Part shown: in pieces, positions 45,948 through 55,544 of the stretch
How the letters are laid out: each line of letters begins with the position of its first letter
Numbering within the stretch: the first letter of the stretch is position 1
NCBI RefSeq assembly: GCF_900105325.1
Contig: NZ_FNSU01000003.1
Coordinates: 3,609,501-3,673,500, forward strand
Direction: 5' to 3'
Length of the DNA stretch: 64,000 bases
Origin: Pseudomonas marginalis
Lineage (GTDB): Bacteria; Pseudomonadota; Gammaproteobacteria; Pseudomonadales; Pseudomonadaceae
The notes under the pieces: generated by a model
Databases searched by the model: none
What the model was told of the DNA's origin: nothing
Seen by the model: only the letters and a program-made list of their open reading frames with translations
Made by a program: the position numbers and the translations under genes

Positions 45948-46736
45948 TCAACGGCTCGGAGCGATCACCTGACACAGCCGCGCCAGCGCTTCCAGCATCT
46001 GCCCGCTGGGCCGTTCCAGGCCTTTATCCGGAACCAGCCGCACCCGCGCCGCCATCGCTGGCCAGATCTTCCAGGCTTCCCTCTGAGCCTGATCGCCCAC
46101 CAGGATCATCTCAGGATTGCGCTGCAATACCGACTCGATGCTGACCTGCGGCGCGGGCAGCTTCAGGTCGTCAAACACATTGCGCGCACCGCACACGCTC
46201 AGCGCGTCGCTGATGATCTGGCCGCCGCCCACGGTGTACAGCGGCTGGTTCCACACCTGGTAGAACACCCGCAACGGTTCGGCCCGCTGATAACGCTGAC
46301 GCAACTGCGCCAGGCGCTGGCGCAGGTGCGCGGCCAATTGCCGGCCGGCGTCGGCACGGCCCAATTGCTCGGCGATGGCCTGGACCTGGGTGGTCATTTG
46401 TTCAAGGCTATGGGGTTCGGCGACATACACCGGGATATTCAGGCGCTGCAGTTGCTCGCGCTGGGCGGGGCCGACGCTGCCGGGCCAGAGCAGGATCAGG
46501 TCGGGCTTGAGGCTCAGCAGGCGCTCCATGTCCAACTGCCCATAACGCCCAACCGACGGCACGTTCGCCAGCGCCGCTGGCCGCTCACCGCCATCGAGCA
46601 CGCCCACCAGCAGGTCGGTAGCACCCAGCTCAACCACGATTTCAGACAGGGAGGGCGCCAGGCTCACGACCCGTTCGACCGCCAGGCCCTGGGCACTGAA
46701 TGCCAGCAGCAGAATCGCCAGCCAGCGGCGCATCAT
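45948..46736 (-). CDS. Cobalamin-binding periplasmic protein (BtuF-like)
   Basis: This 262-residue protein has a signal peptide ([19 protein letters not shown]) and the helical-backbone binding-protein fold of BtuF and siderophore-binding proteins: RVVSLAPSLSEIVVELGATD, the SVGRYGQLDMERLLSLKPDL region and VFYQVWNQPLYTVGGG. Beside btuB, it probably hands B12 to a BtuCD importer encoded elsewhere. The start ATG at 46736 overlaps the stop of the small upstream gene (ATGA). No ABC permease genes are adjacent, which is unusual for the family. Confidence 0.85.
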   Translation of the reverse strand: MMRRWLAILLLAFSAQGLAVERVVSLAPSLSEIVVELGATDLLVGVLDGGERPAALANVPSVGRYGQLDMERLLSLKPDLILLWPGSVGPAQREQLQRLNIPVYVAEPHSLEQMTTQVQAIAEQLGRADAGRQLAAHLRQRLAQLRQRYQRAEPLRVFYQVWNQPLYTVGGGQIISDALSVCGARNVFDDLKLPAPQVSIESVLQRNPEMILVGDQAQREAWKIWPAMAARVRLVPDKGLERPSGQMLEALARLCQVIAPSR

Positions 46737-47152
46737 CCCAACTGACGCGGGATGCGGTAGAGGTAAAACAGCACCGTCGTCGACAGCGCCAACAGGAAAA
46801 GCGGCACCGCCTCCAGGCCGACGAACACCGCCAGTGCGCCCACCCACGCCGGCACGGCCGCCACCATCAAGGCCGTGCGCCGACGGGCCGCCAGGGTGAT
46901 CCAGGCAGCCGGTTCTTCAGCGGTATCGAGGGCTTTGGAGGTGGCGATCAGGGCGTGTTTATAGCCGTTGAAGTAGCGCAGGCTGAGAAACATCGACGCC
47001 ACGCCGGCGATGAAGAACGGCATGGCCAGCACCGGCAACAAGGGCTCGGCCTGGCCAAACACCAGGTTGATCACGAACAGCGGGAGCAGCGCCAGGGCCA
47101 GGTACTGCCACCAGTTGAAGGACAGTCGCCGTTTCACCTGGCCACGGGTCAC
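46733..47152 (-). CDS. Small inner-membrane protein of unknown function
   Basis: This 139-residue protein has about four hydrophobic segments (near 17-34, 39-60, 92-112 and 114-130) with a basic N-terminus, [12 protein letters not shown], and a charged loop between. No family is recognised. It overlaps ribA by 4 bp at its start and the btuF-like gene by 4 bp at its end, so three unlike genes are tightly coupled: ribA, this protein and the B12-binding protein. That could be coincidence of packing or hint at transport of a cofactor. Confidence 0.7.
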   Translation of the reverse strand: MTRGQVKRRLSFNWWQYLALALLPLFVINLVFGQAEPLLPVLAMPFFIAGVASMFLSLRYFNGYKHALIATSKALDTAEEPAAWITLAARRRTALMVAAVPAWVGALAVFVGLEAVPLFLLALSTTVLFYLYRIPRQLG

Positions 47153-47766
47153 GCGCGGTCGACCTCGCCTTGATGCTCGTTGCCCATCATGTGGTCGAGC
47201 TTGCTGGCCTTGGTCGCCAGGTAGAGCTTGTTGTGCGGGTTGTGCCCGGTGTGCAGCGGTACGCGCTCGGCCACGGTGATGCCCATCTCGGTCAAGGCTT
47301 TGACCTTGCGCGGGTTGTTGGTCATCAGGCGCAGGGACTTCACGCCCAGGTGCTCCAGCATCGGCAGGCAGATCGCGTAGTCACGCTGGTCGGCGGCGAA
47401 GCCCAGGCGCTCGTTGGCCTCGACGGTATCGGCGCCGCCGTCTTGCAGCTCGTAGGCGCGAATCTTGTTCAGCAGGCCAATGCCACGGCCTTCCTGACGC
47501 AAGTACAACAGCACCCCACGGCCTTCACGGGCAATGGCGCGCATCGCCGCTTCAAGTTGCGAGCCGCAGTCACAGCGCTGGCTGAACAGCGCATCGCCGG
47601 TCAGGCACTCGGAGTGCACGCGACCGAGAACCGGTGCGCCATCGGCGATATCGCCGAGGCTGAGCACAACGTGCTCGCGCCCGGTGGCTTCTTCGAGAAA
47701 GCCGCTCATGGTGAACGTGGCAAAAGGGGTAGGCAGCTTGGAAGCAGCGACGAAAACGACGGGCAC
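47149..47766 (-). CDS. ribA: GTP cyclohydrolase II
   Basis: RibA (205 aa) opens the GTP ring, the first step of riboflavin synthesis. The zinc ligands are in [19 protein letters not shown], and the catalytic and GTP-binding segments are [18 protein letters not shown] and [13 protein letters not shown]. All key residues are intact, in contrast to the RibBA C-terminal half in this window. It is separate from the rest of the riboflavin genes by the periplasmic-protein and thiL genes. Confidence 0.96.
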   Translation of the reverse strand: MPVVFVAASKLPTPFATFTMSGFLEEATGREHVVLSLGDIADGAPVLGRVHSECLTGDALFSQRCDCGSQLEAAMRAIAREGRGVLLYLRQEGRGIGLLNKIRAYELQDGGADTVEANERLGFAADQRDYAICLPMLEHLGVKSLRLMTNNPRKVKALTEMGITVAERVPLHTGHNPHNKLYLATKASKLDHMMGNEHQGEVDRA

Positions 47767-47895
47767 CGTGTGCTCCTGATTTCAGATTTCACAGAGGCGG
47801 GCATTGTAACAGCAGGTTCCTACAGACGCTTAAGCTGAATTATCGCTGATAAAGATCAATCGGTTTGATTGGCCTTCGTCCCGGTTCTATGCAGG

Positions 47896-48624
47896 TCAGA
47901 ACGGATAAGGCAGTTTCCAGCGCAGGAAAATCGGCTTCAGCTCGCCGCTGTTCACCAGGACCGCCATGCGCTGGTCAAACACGGTGCGTAATGCCCGCCC
48001 ACGCTCGGTATCGGCAAAACCCACGTAGAGCGGCAGGTCAATGATGTGGGTAAGTCGGAACTGGGACTGGACATCCGCCTGACTGAGGATGTATCGGGCT
48101 TCGGTGAGCGCATCAATGTAGAAGTCGACACGACCGTGCTGCAGCATCGGCAAGATACCATCGCGCCGCTGGATCTGATTGAAACGGCGCACATGGGGCA
48201 AATACGCCTCGTACTTGTAGCCCCGCACCCAGGCCAGGCGATAATCCCCCAGCGTCGCGGCGCTCGGTATCGGCGAGGTCGCCAGCCCAAGGGCGTAGAT
48301 GGGGTCGGAATCGAAGTTCCAGTGCGGGTAGAGCACACCCTTGACTTCATCGCGGTAGGAACCGACCCAGCCATCCACTTCACCGCGCTGGGCCAGGCCG
48401 ACCGAGCGGGTATAGGGCTCAATGCGGGTTTGCAGGGTGATCCCGACCGGTTCGAAGACGTGCCGCAACACATCCCAGGCCAGGCCGCTGCCGTCGGCAT
48501 TGGTGTAGTCGTCCCAGGCCTCGCTGGCCAGCATGACCTTGCCGGGCACCACCGGCACCTCCTGCGCCTGGGACCATGCCGGAAGGGCACACAGCAGCAT
48601 CAGCAGCCAGCGGCGTACATCCAT
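47896..48624 (-). CDS. Periplasmic solute-binding protein (family 3-like)
   Basis: This 242-residue protein has a clear signal peptide (MDVRRWLLMLLCALPAWSQA) and a type II periplasmic-binding fold resembling amino-acid-binding proteins: VMLASEAWDDYTNADGSGLA, WDVLRHVFEPVGI, and GRVDFYIDALTEARYIL. No permease or ATPase genes are nearby, so it may be a sensor or an orphan protein. The start ATG at 48624 is set by the signal sequence; upstream codons in frame are rejected. Confidence 0.82.
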   Translation of the reverse strand: MDVRRWLLMLLCALPAWSQAQEVPVVPGKVMLASEAWDDYTNADGSGLAWDVLRHVFEPVGITLQTRIEPYTRSVGLAQRGEVDGWVGSYRDEVKGVLYPHWNFDSDPIYALGLATSPIPSAATLGDYRLAWVRGYKYEAYLPHVRRFNQIQRRDGILPMLQHGRVDFYIDALTEARYILSQADVQSQFRLTHIIDLPLYVGFADTERGRALRTVFDQRMAVLVNSGELKPIFLRWKLPYPF

Positions 48625-48688
48625 GGCGATGATCTCCTGCAAATCCAGCATCCAGAACGACGTAATAGAGCGTAGCGCAGCACGCGAT

Positions 48689-49654
48689 TCAAGGTGCCGG
48701 GCAAAAATGTTGATAGCCCCGGATGGCCGGGGTGATGTCTTGCCCGAGAGCGTCAAGCAGCGTTACGCCCTGCCCCGCCTGGACCTGGCCGATAACATGC
48801 ACCGGCCAACCGTCAGCCAGCAACGGCGCCAACTCGACGGGCGGCAGGGTGAACACCAGCACGTAGTCATCGCCGCCGCTCAATGCGGCGACCCGCGCCT
48901 CGTCATCACCGACAAACGCCAGCAACGCGTGGGACAGCGGTAGCTTCTGGCGCTCGATCAACAGGCTGACAGCCGAGGCCTTGGCGATATGCCCGCAATC
49001 GGCCAGAAGACCGTCAGAAATATCCATCGCCGATGTGGCCTTGCCCCGTAGAGCCAGGCCCAAGGCCAACTGCGGTTGTGGCGACCAGTAATGGGCCAGC
49101 AGCGGGTCGGCAATCGCGGCATCGGCGCTGCGCTGCCCCAATACCAGCGGCAAGGCACCGGCGGCATTACCCAACTTGCCGCCGACACACAAGAGGTCGC
49201 CCGGCTGTGCGCCGCTGCGGGTCAACGCTTGACCGGCCGGGACACGACCAAACACGGTTAGGGTCAGGCTCAGCGGACCGCGCGTGGTGTCGCCGCCCAC
49301 CAGGCCCACACCGCAGTTTTGCGCCATGGCGTTCAACCCCTGGGCATAGCGTTGCAGCCAATCGGCATCGACGGTCGGCGTAGTGAGTGCGAGGGTAAAC
49401 GCGAGGGGGTGGGCGCCCATGGCGGCCAGGTCGCTGACCGCCACGGCCAGCGAGCGCTGGCCGAGCAGGAACGGGTCGCAGGGGTCGGCAAAGTGCACGC
49501 CGGCCACTAAGGTATCGGTGGAAATTGCCAGTTGCTCCCCGGCGGGGAGCGCCAGCAGGGCACAGTCGTCGCCGATCCCCAGGGCAATGCCCTCGCCGCC
49601 CTGTGCGCACGGCGCGGCGGCGAAGTACTGGTGGATCAGCTCGAACTCGCCCAT
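48689..49654 (-). CDS. thiL: Thiamine-monophosphate kinase
   Basis: ThiL (321 aa) phosphorylates thiamine monophosphate to the active cofactor thiamine diphosphate. The N-terminal GEFELIHQYFA, the metal-binding GIGDDCALL, DTLVAGVHF and SDLAAMGAHPLAFTLAL stretches, and GLVGGDTTRGPL are typical of the PurM-like fold. It follows nusB by 18 bp in the conserved nusB-thiL order. The product is used by Dxs in this same window. Confidence 0.95.
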   Translation of the reverse strand: MGEFELIHQYFAAAPCAQGGEGIALGIGDDCALLALPAGEQLAISTDTLVAGVHFADPCDPFLLGQRSLAVAVSDLAAMGAHPLAFTLALTTPTVDADWLQRYAQGLNAMAQNCGVGLVGGDTTRGPLSLTLTVFGRVPAGQALTRSGAQPGDLLCVGGKLGNAAGALPLVLGQRSADAAIADPLLAHYWSPQPQLALGLALRGKATSAMDISDGLLADCGHIAKASAVSLLIERQKLPLSHALLAFVGDDEARVAALSGGDDYVLVFTLPPVELAPLLADGWPVHVIGQVQAGQGVTLLDALGQDITPAIRGYQHFCPAP

Positions 49655-49672
49655 TCAGGACTCAAGCGCAGG

Positions 49673-50173
49673 TTAGCGCTTGTACGCCTTCACTTCGGCT
49701 TCACGCAGGCGCGGGGCCAGCTTGTCGAGCACGCCGTTGACGAACTTGTGACCGTCGGTCGAACCGTAGACTTTCGCCAGTTCGATGCCTTCGTTGATCA
49801 CCACGCGGTACGGCACGTCGACGCGCTTGAGCAGCTCCCAGGTGGACAGGCGCAGTACAGCCAGTTCAACCGGGTCCAGTTCTTCGAGGGTCAGGTCCAG
49901 GCACGGCGTCAATGCCGCATCGATCTCGGCCAGGTTGGCCGGAACGCCGTGCAGGATGTCGTGGAAGTAGCTCTGGTCGGCAAACGTGAAGTCGTTATCG
50001 ACGCGAAACTGCGCTTCGATCTCGTTCAGCGAGGTACCAGCCATGTGACGCTGGTACAGCGCCTGGGTGGCGAGCTGGCGGGCAGCACGGCGCTTTTCGC
50101 TTTTCGACGGCTTGCCGGCGTCCGCTGGGCGCTCGTCGCGTGGGTTGAAGCAATCGCTCTCGTCGGAAATCAC
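49673..50173 (-). CDS. nusB: Transcription antitermination factor NusB
   Basis: NusB (166 aa) binds boxA RNA with NusE and supports rRNA antitermination. The family regions [31 protein letters not shown] and [31 protein letters not shown] (cited parts: [26 protein letters not shown]) are present. An extra 20 N-terminal residues compared with E. coli are common in Pseudomonas. It overlaps the lumazine synthase stop by 4 bp. Confidence 0.95.
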   Translation of the reverse strand: MISDESDCFNPRDERPADAGKPSKSEKRRAARQLATQALYQRHMAGTSLNEIEAQFRVDNDFTFADQSYFHDILHGVPANLAEIDAALTPCLDLTLEELDPVELAVLRLSTWELLKRVDVPYRVVINEGIELAKVYGSTDGHKFVNGVLDKLAPRLREAEVKAYKR

Positions 50174-50646
50174 TTGGCCTCCAACTGCGACAGCAGGCTG
50201 ACCATTTCCAGGGCGGACAGGGCAGCTTCAGCGCCTTTGTTGCCGGCCTTGGTGCCGGAACGCTCGATGGCTTGCTCGATGGAGTCCACGGTCAGTACGC
50301 CGAAAGCGACTGGCACGCCGAACTCCATGGACACCTGGGCCAGGCCCTTGGTGCATTCGCCGGCCACGTATTCGAAGTGCGGAGTACCGCCACGAATGAC
50401 CGCGCCCAGGGCGATGATCGCCGCGTATTCACCCTGCTGAGCAACTTTTTGCGCAACCAGTGGAATTTCGAAGGCGCCAGGGGCGCGGATGATAGTGATG
50501 TCGCTCTCGCTCACACCGTGGCGAACCAGGGCATCCACGGCACCGCTTACCAGGCTTTCAACCACGAAGCTGTTGAAGCGGCCAACCACCAGGGCATAGC
50601 GGCCTTTGGGGGCGATGAAGGTACCTTCGATGGTCTTCAGGGTCAT
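50170..50646 (-). CDS. ribH: 6,7-dimethyl-8-ribityllumazine synthase
   Basis: This 158-residue protein is lumazine synthase, which condenses the RibA/RibD product with dihydroxybutanone phosphate. Family stretches are [21 protein letters not shown], cited in part as [32 protein letters not shown] and [19 protein letters not shown] with the catalytic His. It forms large icosahedral or decameric shells in other bacteria. The gene stop overlaps nusB, and ribBA lies 88 bp upstream. Confidence 0.96.
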   Translation of the reverse strand: MTLKTIEGTFIAPKGRYALVVGRFNSFVVESLVSGAVDALVRHGVSESDITIIRAPGAFEIPLVAQKVAQQGEYAAIIALGAVIRGGTPHFEYVAGECTKGLAQVSMEFGVPVAFGVLTVDSIEQAIERSGTKAGNKGAEAALSALEMVSLLSQLEAK

Positions 50647-50734
50647 TCGACAAATCTCTTAAAGAGCCGGGACGCGAAAAATGCGTCCCTCAGTGATGAT
50701 TTAACCGCGAACAAGGGGCAAAAAGCGCCGGCCT

Positions 50735-51826
50735 TTATTCGGAGGGCACGTATTCTACAACTTCCAGATCGAATCCGGATATCGCATTAAATTTCATCGG
50801 TGCGCTCATCAGGCGCATTTTGCGCACACCGAGGTCACGCAGGATCTGCGAACCGGCGCCGACGATGCTGTAGGTGGTCGGCGTTTTCACCTGGGTCTGC
50901 TCGGCGGTTTCGCGAATATGTGCGAGCAACACGTCGCCATCCACCGGGTTACCCAGCAGCAGCACCACACCGCTGCCGGCCTCGGACACCGCAGCCATGG
51001 CGGCGCGCAGGCTCCAGCGGCCCGGTTGCTTGACCATCAGCAGGTCGCGCAACGGGTCCATGTTGTGCACGCGCACCAGGGTCGGCTCGTCGGCGCAGAT
51101 GCTGCCCAGGGTCAGGGCCATGTGCACGTCGCCTTCCACCGAATCACGGTAGGTCACCAAATTGAATTGGCCCAGTTCGCTGTCCAGTGGCTGCTCGGCA
51201 ATCCGCTGAACGGTACGTTCGTGGATCATCCGGTAGTGAATCAGGTCGGCAATGGTGCCGACCTTGATGTTGTGTTCGGCGGCAAAGGCTTCGAGTTCGG
51301 CGCGGCGGGCCATGGTGCCGTCGTCGTTCATCACTTCGCAGATCACGCCGCAGGGCTCGAAACCGGCCATGCGCGCCAGGTCGCAGGCGGCTTCGGTGTG
51401 GCCGGCGCGAGCGAGGGTGCCGCCCGGTTGAGCCATCAACGGGAAGATGTGGCCGGGGCTGACGATGTCTTCGGCCTTGGCGTCCTTGGCGGCAGCGGCT
51501 TGCACGGTACGGGCACGGTCGGCGGCGGAAATGCCGGTGGTGACGCCGGTGGTCGCTTCAATCGATACGGTGAACTTGGTACCAAACCCTGAACCATTGC
51601 GCGGCGCCATCAACGGCAGCTTGAGCAGCTCGCAGCGCTCGCGGCTCATGGGCATGCAGATCAACCCACGGGCGTGCTTGGCCATGAAGTTGATGTGCTC
51701 AGGCTTGCAGGCCTCGGCGGCCATGATGATATCGCCTTCGTTTTCGCGGTCTTCGTCATCCATCAGGATGACCATCTTGCCTTGGCGGATGTCTTCAACC
51801 AGTTCTTCGATGCTATTGAGCGCCAC
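50735..51826 (-). CDS. ribBA: 3,4-dihydroxy-2-butanone-4-phosphate synthase with degenerate cyclohydrolase domain
   Basis: Residues 1 to about 200 of this 363-residue protein are an intact RibB domain with MDDEDRENEGDIIMAAE and GHTEAACDLARMAG, making the four-carbon unit for riboflavin. The C-terminal part has the RibA fold but lacks its zinc cysteines: the place of SECxxGDxxxSxxCDCG in true RibA is taken by VHNMDPLRDLLMVKQPGRW. So GTP cyclohydrolase activity is not expected, and the separate ribA in this window should supply it. It is 15 bp after ribE. Confidence 0.94.
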   Translation of the reverse strand: MALNSIEELVEDIRQGKMVILMDDEDRENEGDIIMAAEACKPEHINFMAKHARGLICMPMSRERCELLKLPLMAPRNGSGFGTKFTVSIEATTGVTTGISAADRARTVQAAAAKDAKAEDIVSPGHIFPLMAQPGGTLARAGHTEAACDLARMAGFEPCGVICEVMNDDGTMARRAELEAFAAEHNIKVGTIADLIHYRMIHERTVQRIAEQPLDSELGQFNLVTYRDSVEGDVHMALTLGSICADEPTLVRVHNMDPLRDLLMVKQPGRWSLRAAMAAVSEAGSGVVLLLGNPVDGDVLLAHIRETAEQTQVKTPTTYSIVGAGSQILRDLGVRKMRLMSAPMKFNAISGFDLEVVEYVPSE

Positions 51827-51841
51827 AGGGCACCCCCTTGG

Positions 51842-52504
51842 TCAGGATTTCAGGTAGCCGTTAGCGGCCAGAAAACTTTCAGTGATGTTACCGGCGGCAG
51901 GCTCTGCGGCCTTATCGCCCATAAGCAGGCGCTCCAGGTAACGGGCAAGCAAGTCGACTTCCAGGTTCACCCGGCGACCAGGCTGGTACGACGCCATGAT
52001 GGTCTCGCTCAGGGTGTGGGGAATGATGGTCAGTTCGAATTCGGCGCCATTCACGGCGTTCACGGTCAGGCTGGTGCCGTCGACGGTGATCGAACCTTTG
52101 TGGGCAATGTACTTGGCCAGCTCTTTGGGCGCGCGGATGCGGAATTCCACGGCACGCGCATTTTCGCTGCGGGCCACCACTTCGCCGACGCCGTCGACGT
52201 GGCCACTGACCAGGTGGCCGCCCAGGCGGGTGGTCGGGGTCAGGGCTTTTTCCAGGTTGACCGGGCTGCCGGCCTTGAGGTCGTTCATCGCGGTGCAGTC
52301 CAGGGTTTCCCGGCTGACGTCGGCGGCAAAGCCGTTGCCCGGCAGTTCGACGACGGTCAGGCACACGCCGCTGACGGCGATGCTGTCGCCCAGCTTGACG
52401 TCGCCGAGGTCGAGCTTGCCGGTTTCAACCAGCAGGCGCACGTCGCCGCCCTTGGGGGTCATGGCGCGGATGCTGCCGATGGATTCGATAATGCCGGTGA
52501 ACAT
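51842..52504 (-). CDS. ribE: Riboflavin synthase alpha chain
   Basis: This 220-residue enzyme dismutates two lumazines into riboflavin. It has the family start MFTGIIESIGSIR and two lumazine-binding repeats: LGDSIAVSGVCLTVVEL in the first and KGSITVDGTSLTVNAVNG in the second. GGHLVSGHVDGVGEV is also typical. It sits between ribBA and ribD on the same strand. The spacer upstream (47 bp) is too small for an FMN riboswitch. Confidence 0.96.
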   Translation of the reverse strand: MFTGIIESIGSIRAMTPKGGDVRLLVETGKLDLGDVKLGDSIAVSGVCLTVVELPGNGFAADVSRETLDCTAMNDLKAGSPVNLEKALTPTTRLGGHLVSGHVDGVGEVVARSENARAVEFRIRAPKELAKYIAHKGSITVDGTSLTVNAVNGAEFELTIIPHTLSETIMASYQPGRRVNLEVDLLARYLERLLMGDKAAEPAAGNITESFLAANGYLKS

Positions 52505-52551
52505 GGCCTTCTCCTGGAAAACGGTGCGGGCACTTGAGCGCCCGGTCAGAA

Positions 52552-53688
52552 TTATACGCTCGCTGCTGGCACAGGGATGGCAGTGACTCGCCAGTCGTCG
52601 CCTACAGCGCGCATTTCAGTGATCTTGAGTTGGGGAGCGTCGGCCAGCTTCTCAAGTGGCCAGTCCAGCAAAGGCCGGGCAGCGGAGCCGAGGAACTTGC
52701 CGGCGACGAAAATCACGTATTCGTCCACCAGGCCCTGCTGGGCAAACGCGCCCGCCAGGCTTGGGCCGGCTTCCACCAGTACGTCGTTGACGCCACGGGC
52801 GGCCAGCGCCACCAGCGCCGAGCGCAGGTCGACCTGGCCGTCCACGCCCGGCACCACCAGGCACTCGGGGCCACGGGGGAACTGGTTTTCCGCAGTGACA
52901 CAGGTGATGACCAGCGCCGGGCCGGCTTTAAAGAACGGTGCGTTGAGCGGCACGCGCAAACGGCCGTCGATCAGCACACGCAGCGGCGGGCGCGACATGG
53001 CCAGGGCCGTGGTGGCGTCGTCCAGGCCGAGTTCGGCGGCGCGTACGGTCAGGCGTGCGCCGTCGGCCAATACGGTGTCGGCACCGGTCAGCACCACGCT
53101 GGCCTCGGCACGCAGGCGCTGCACGGCGGCGCGGGCGGCGGGGCCGGTGATCCATTGGCTTTCGCCGCTGGCCATGGCAGTGCGGCCGTCCAAACTCATC
53201 GCCAGCTTGACCCGCACAAACGGCAGGCCATGCTCCATACGCTTGAGGAAGCCCTTATTCAGGGCCCTTGCTTCACCTTCCAGCACGCCGCTGCGCACCA
53301 CGATCCCGGCCTGGGCCAGGCGCTGCATGCCGCGCCCGGCGACTTCCGGGTTGGGGTCCTGCATCGCTGCGACCACCCGCGCCAGCCCGGCACTCACCAG
53401 CGCATCGGCGCACGGCGGGGTGTGGCCGTAGTGGCTGCAGGGCTCGAGGGTTACGTACGCCGTGGCGCCGCGCGCCTTGTCACCGGCAGCCCGCAAGGCA
53501 TGCACTTCCGCATGGGGCTCGCCGGTGCGCACATGCCAGCCTTCGCCGACAATCTGCCCAGCGCGGACAATCACGCAGCCCACACGCGGGTTGGGGTGGG
53601 TGGTGTACAGGCCGTTGCGCGCCAGTTCGAGGGCGCGGGCCATGTAATGGGCGTCCAGCACAGCCTGTTCAGCAGAAAGTGGGTTCAT
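52552..53688 (-). CDS. ribD: Bifunctional pyrimidine deaminase/reductase
   Basis: RibD (378 aa) performs the deamination and side-chain reduction steps of riboflavin synthesis. The N-terminal deaminase has the zinc motifs HAEVHAL and [11 protein letters not shown], preceded by NPRVGCVIV. The C-terminal reductase has [20 protein letters not shown], cited in part as [17 protein letters not shown], and [13 protein letters not shown]. The start overlaps the nrdR stop by 4 bp, the usual nrdR-ribD coupling. Confidence 0.96.
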   Translation of the reverse strand: MNPLSAEQAVLDAHYMARALELARNGLYTTHPNPRVGCVIVRAGQIVGEGWHVRTGEPHAEVHALRAAGDKARGATAYVTLEPCSHYGHTPPCADALVSAGLARVVAAMQDPNPEVAGRGMQRLAQAGIVVRSGVLEGEARALNKGFLKRMEHGLPFVRVKLAMSLDGRTAMASGESQWITGPAARAAVQRLRAEASVVLTGADTVLADGARLTVRAAELGLDDATTALAMSRPPLRVLIDGRLRVPLNAPFFKAGPALVITCVTAENQFPRGPECLVVPGVDGQVDLRSALVALAARGVNDVLVEAGPSLAGAFAQQGLVDEYVIFVAGKFLGSAARPLLDWPLEKLADAPQLKITEMRAVGDDWRVTAIPVPAASV

Positions 53689-54155
53689 TCTTTGACCGGC
53701 TCACGGGCCAGGCGGTCGATCTCTTCGCGGAACTCGTTGAGGTCCTGGAAGCGTCGATACACCGAGGCGAAACGGATATAGGCGACTTCGTCGAGCTTTT
53801 GCAGCTCGCCCATCACCAGCTCTCCCACCACCAGGCTCTTGACCTCGCGTTCGCCGGTGGCGCGCAGCTTGTGCTTGATATGCGCCAGCGCCGCCTCCAG
53901 CCGCTCGACACTCACCGGGCGTTTTTCCAGGGCGCGCTGCATACCGGCGCGCAGTTTTTCTTCGTCGAAAGGCTGGCGGCTGCCGTCGGACTTGATCAGG
54001 CGCGGCAATACCAGTTCGGCGGTTTCGAAGGTGGTGAAACGTTCACCGCAGCCAGAGGCCAGGCATTCGCGCCGGCGACGCACTTGATCGCCCTCGGCGA
54101 CCAGACGCGAGTCAATGACCTTGGTGTCGTTGGCACCGCAGAAGGGACAGTGCAT
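53685..54155 (-). CDS. nrdR: Ribonucleotide reductase repressor NrdR (zinc knuckle with a two-residue insertion)
   Basis: NrdR (156 aa) senses ATP/dATP through its ATP-cone domain and represses nrd genes. The N-terminal zinc ribbon starts [17 protein letters not shown] as expected. The second Cys pair, usually CxxCGERFTT, reads [12 protein letters not shown], so the ligands are Cys3, Cys6, Cys31 and Cys36 with four residues between the last two. The codons are clean and in frame, with CTGGC repeated on each side, as slippage would leave. The ATP-cone ([21 protein letters not shown]) is normal. The ATG at 54155 is preferred to an upstream in-frame start. Confidence 0.93.
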   Translation of the reverse strand: MHCPFCGANDTKVIDSRLVAEGDQVRRRRECLASGCGERFTTFETAELVLPRLIKSDGSRQPFDEEKLRAGMQRALEKRPVSVERLEAALAHIKHKLRATGEREVKSLVVGELVMGELQKLDEVAYIRFASVYRRFQDLNEFREEIDRLAREPVKE

Positions 54156-54295
54156 GGTGGCAGGCAACAAAAAAAGGGAGGGCCATGGTAGCGCATCCCT
54201 GTGGCAAGACAAGCCATAGCCTTTACGGTATATAGGCAGGCCTATATGTTTCTTATATTTCAAGCCACGGATTTTGTCCTTTTCTGGAGCCGTAC

Positions 54296-54751
54296 ATGCA
54301 GTTACGACCACTTGTTTTGCTCACCGTGTTCAGTGTCCTGGTCGCCTGCAGCAGCGAAGCCCCCAAGCCGGCCGCCCCTCAACCGACGCCCGCACAAGAG
54401 AAAAAAGTCCCCGGCATTGAAGACCTCGGTCCCCTGCCCGCCTATCAACGCGAAATCAGCGGCAGCCTCACCAACGTGCCGGCCGGCGCCGAAGTCGAGA
54501 TGGCGCTGCTGGTGATCGATGACCGTTCGCGCCCGCAACAACTGTTGGCGAGCAGCGTCTTGACCGGCAATGGCAAGCCCCTGGCCTTCCGCCTGCGCTA
54601 CAACCCCGAGGCGTTCCCAGCCGGTGCGCGGGTTGAATTGCGTGGCCGTGCCAGCCAATCCGGCCAGTTGATCCTGCACCTGCCTGCCGTACGCATCACC
54701 CAGGCGATCACCCAGACCACCGGCCCCCTGGAACTCGTCAAGGCACCATGA
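54296..54751 (+). CDS. YbaY-family lipoprotein
   Basis: This 151-residue protein has a lipoprotein signal ([18 protein letters not shown], Cys18), a Pro/Ala-rich linker and one YbaY-type beta-domain: [25 protein letters not shown], cited in part as [20 protein letters not shown], and [23 protein letters not shown] in parts. The family's role is unclear; it is outer-membrane anchored. Its stop overlaps the methyltransferase start by 4 bp. It is divergent from nrdR. Confidence 0.86.
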   Translation: MQLRPLVLLTVFSVLVACSSEAPKPAAPQPTPAQEKKVPGIEDLGPLPAYQREISGSLTNVPAGAEVEMALLVIDDRSRPQQLLASSVLTGNGKPLAFRLRYNPEAFPAGARVELRGRASQSGQLILHLPAVRITQAITQTTGPLELVKAP

Positions 54752-55401
54752 CGCCGCCGCTGGACTTGCAGCGCGCCCTGAGCGCGCTGATCGGCGACGC
54801 CCAACTGCTGCCCTGCCCGCTGCCGGATACCACGCTTTCATTGTGGCTGCTGGATGCGGACAACATGGACCGCGCCTTCAGCCCCGAGGAAACCCGGCGC
54901 ATCCTGCATGAACCGCCCTACTGGAGTTTTTGCTGGGCCAGCGGCTTGGCGCTGGCGCGGTATCTGGCGGCGAACCCACAATGGGTGAAAGGCAAGCGCG
55001 TGCTGGATTTCGGCGCGGGCTCCGGTGTGGCCGGGATTGCGGCGGTTAAAGCCGGCGCGCTGGAAGTGGTGGCCTGCGACCTGGATCCGCTGGCGTTAGC
55101 GTCCTGCCGGGCGAATGCCGAACTCAACGGTGTGGAACTGAGTTACTCGCCGGACTTTTTCGCCGAAGCCGACCGCTTCGACCTGATCCTGGTCGCCGAC
55201 GTGCTCTACGACCGCGCCAACCTGCCGTTGCTCGACCACTTCCTCAGCCGAGGCCGCGAAGCGCTGGTGGCGGACTCGCGCGTGCGGGACTTCCAGCACC
55301 CGGCTTATCGGCGGCTGGAGATACTCGATGCACTGACGTTGCCGGACCTGGCCGAGCCTTGGGAGTTTCGCAAGGTGAGCCTGTACCATTCGCGGCGTTA
55401 A
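54748..55401 (+). CDS. Class I SAM-dependent methyltransferase (protein methyltransferase-like)
   Basis: This 217-residue protein has the SAM-binding motif VLDFGAGSGVAGIAAVKAGA near residues 87-106, then VVACDLDPLALASCRANAE and FDLILVADVLYDRANLPLL. The DxLY motif and overall pattern resemble METTL20/ETFB-lysine and PrmA-like protein methyltransferases. The substrate is unknown. It overlaps the upstream lipoprotein gene (ATGA). The region after it changes abruptly to lower GC. Confidence 0.84.
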   Translation: MTPPLDLQRALSALIGDAQLLPCPLPDTTLSLWLLDADNMDRAFSPEETRRILHEPPYWSFCWASGLALARYLAANPQWVKGKRVLDFGAGSGVAGIAAVKAGALEVVACDLDPLALASCRANAELNGVELSYSPDFFAEADRFDLILVADVLYDRANLPLLDHFLSRGREALVADSRVRDFQHPAYRRLEILDALTLPDLAEPWEFRKVSLYHSRR

Positions 55402-55544
55402 AGCTGCACCTTACAAATGTTCAGCAATAGATTGGTTAAGACAACGAAAAGAGGCGCATGGAAAATGCCCTCCTTTCGCACGCGGCTTGGACAATCGACC
55501 TGTATGCTTTTCCAAACAGTTTCACTCATTGCTGACCACGCAAC
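55402..55544. other. Lower-GC spacer before the Abi locus
   Basis: No gene is supported. It presumably holds the promoter of the small RNA that follows; I could not pick a convincing -35/-10 pair. Confidence 0.4.

Noticed and set aside
52505..52551. Possible FMN riboswitch in the riboflavin cluster
   Set aside because: All spacers in the cluster (15-88 bp) are too short for an RFN element, and none has its conserved core.
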